This document shows positions 7,103 to 7,148 of a stretch of DNA of 7,148 nucleotides, piece by piece. Numbering within the stretch: the stretch's first letter is position 1; every line of letters starts with the position of its first letter. Position numbers and translations under genes: made by a program. The DNA is from IMCC26077 sp964561165 (GTDB lineage: Bacteria > Actinomycetota > Actinomycetes > Nanopelagicales > Nanopelagicaceae), in contig CAZLOJ010000051.1 of assembly GCA_964561165.1 (NCBI GenBank), positions 1 to 7,148 of the forward strand. Direction: 5' to 3'. The notes beneath the pieces are model-generated. The model saw only the letters and a list, made by a program, of their open reading frames with translations. It was not told the origin of the DNA and did no database searches.

Positions 7103-7148
7103 TGGCCACCCAGCCCCAGGGCGATGCCTTTCACATCTACGACACCAC
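7102..7148 (+). CDS. cimA: Probable (R)-citramalate synthase, N-terminal fragment
   Basis: Only 15 full codons are present before the window ends, reading MATQPQGDAFHIYDT, with a further Thr likely from the split codon. The segment FHIYDTT matches the start of the catalytic barrel in the 2-isopropylmalate/citramalate/homocitrate synthase family, whose signature continues as LRDG. The Tyr-Asp-Thr-Thr form and the position right after leuB and ilvE in an actinobacterial operon favour citramalate synthase, which condenses pyruvate and acetyl-CoA. LeuA is the main alternative. The aspartate seen here is the expected metal ligand of the family. The ATG shares one base with the ilvE stop, and no clear Shine-Dalgarno is seen. 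The gene is cut by the window edge, so it is not a pseudogene call. Confidence 0.7.
   Translation, partial: MATQPQGDAFHIYDT

Larger units (their letters stand above)
75..7148 (+). other. ilvBNC-serA-leuB-ilvE-cimA operon
   Basis: Seven same-strand genes are separated by at most 46 nt, and three junctions overlap by one base. No terminator-like hairpin lies between them. Together they probably form one transcript, controlled at least partly at the leader hairpin. The products cover acetohydroxy acid synthesis, reductoisomerisation, isopropylmalate or methylmalate oxidation, final transamination, a probable citramalate entry step and the first serine step. I did not find a clear internal promoter. 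Internal promoters are known before ilvN and ilvC in Corynebacterium, so they cannot be ruled out here. Confidence 0.85.

Noticed and set aside
1..7148. Search for a mobile element, CRISPR array, tRNA, toxin-antitoxin pair, defence gene or novel gene cluster.
   Set aside because: No repeats, transposase or RNA signatures are visible. The window is filled by well-known biosynthetic genes with gaps of at most 46 nt between them, so there is no room for another gene.

Overview
The window holds one tightly packed, all-plus-strand operon for branched-chain amino acid and serine synthesis. The order is ilvB-ilvN-ilvC-serA-leuB-ilvE, followed by the first 15 codons of a probable cimA that runs off the right edge. 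From memory, this gene order with serA between ilvC and leuB, and ilvE before cimA, is typical of Actinobacteria. The proteins also read as actinobacterial. The SerA is 528 residues, like the Mycobacterium tuberculosis enzyme, and its catalytic and serine-binding residues fall at the same residue numbers. Spot counts suggest roughly 50% G+C, low for the phylum. A small-genome aquatic actinobacterium (for example acI/Nanopelagicales-like or a low-GC Microbacteriaceae) is plausible, but the sequence does not prove it.

Layout: bases 1-74 are the end of an ilvB leader. They contain an 11-bp hairpin with a 4-nt loop at 12-37, only 23 nt before the ilvB Shine-Dalgarno, which is best read as a transcription attenuator. 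ilvB (75-1814) and ilvN (1814-2305) encode the catalytic and regulatory subunits of acetohydroxy acid synthase. A 46-nt spacer with a strong ribosome binding site leads to ilvC (2352-3377, GTG start). serA (3377-4963) overlaps ilvC by one base. leuB (4966-6000) follows after 2 nt. ilvE (6017-7102) follows after 16 nt with its own ribosome binding site, and cimA (7102 onward) overlaps ilvE by one base. There is no internal terminator, mobile element, RNA gene or gene-free stretch over 75 bases.

How the genes work together: IlvBN and IlvC carry out the first two steps common to valine and isoleucine, and IlvE the final transamination for valine, leucine and isoleucine. LeuB serves leucine synthesis. 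If the last gene is cimA, LeuB can also serve the citramalate route from pyruvate to 2-ketobutyrate, giving isoleucine without threonine. SerA commits 3-phosphoglycerate to serine. IlvD, LeuA and LeuCD, also needed for these routes, are not in the window.

I looked for an undescribed system and did not find one. All enzymes are intact, with recognisable catalytic residues. The points worth a second look are the leader hairpin, the repeated TAATG gene junctions and the implied citramalate pathway.
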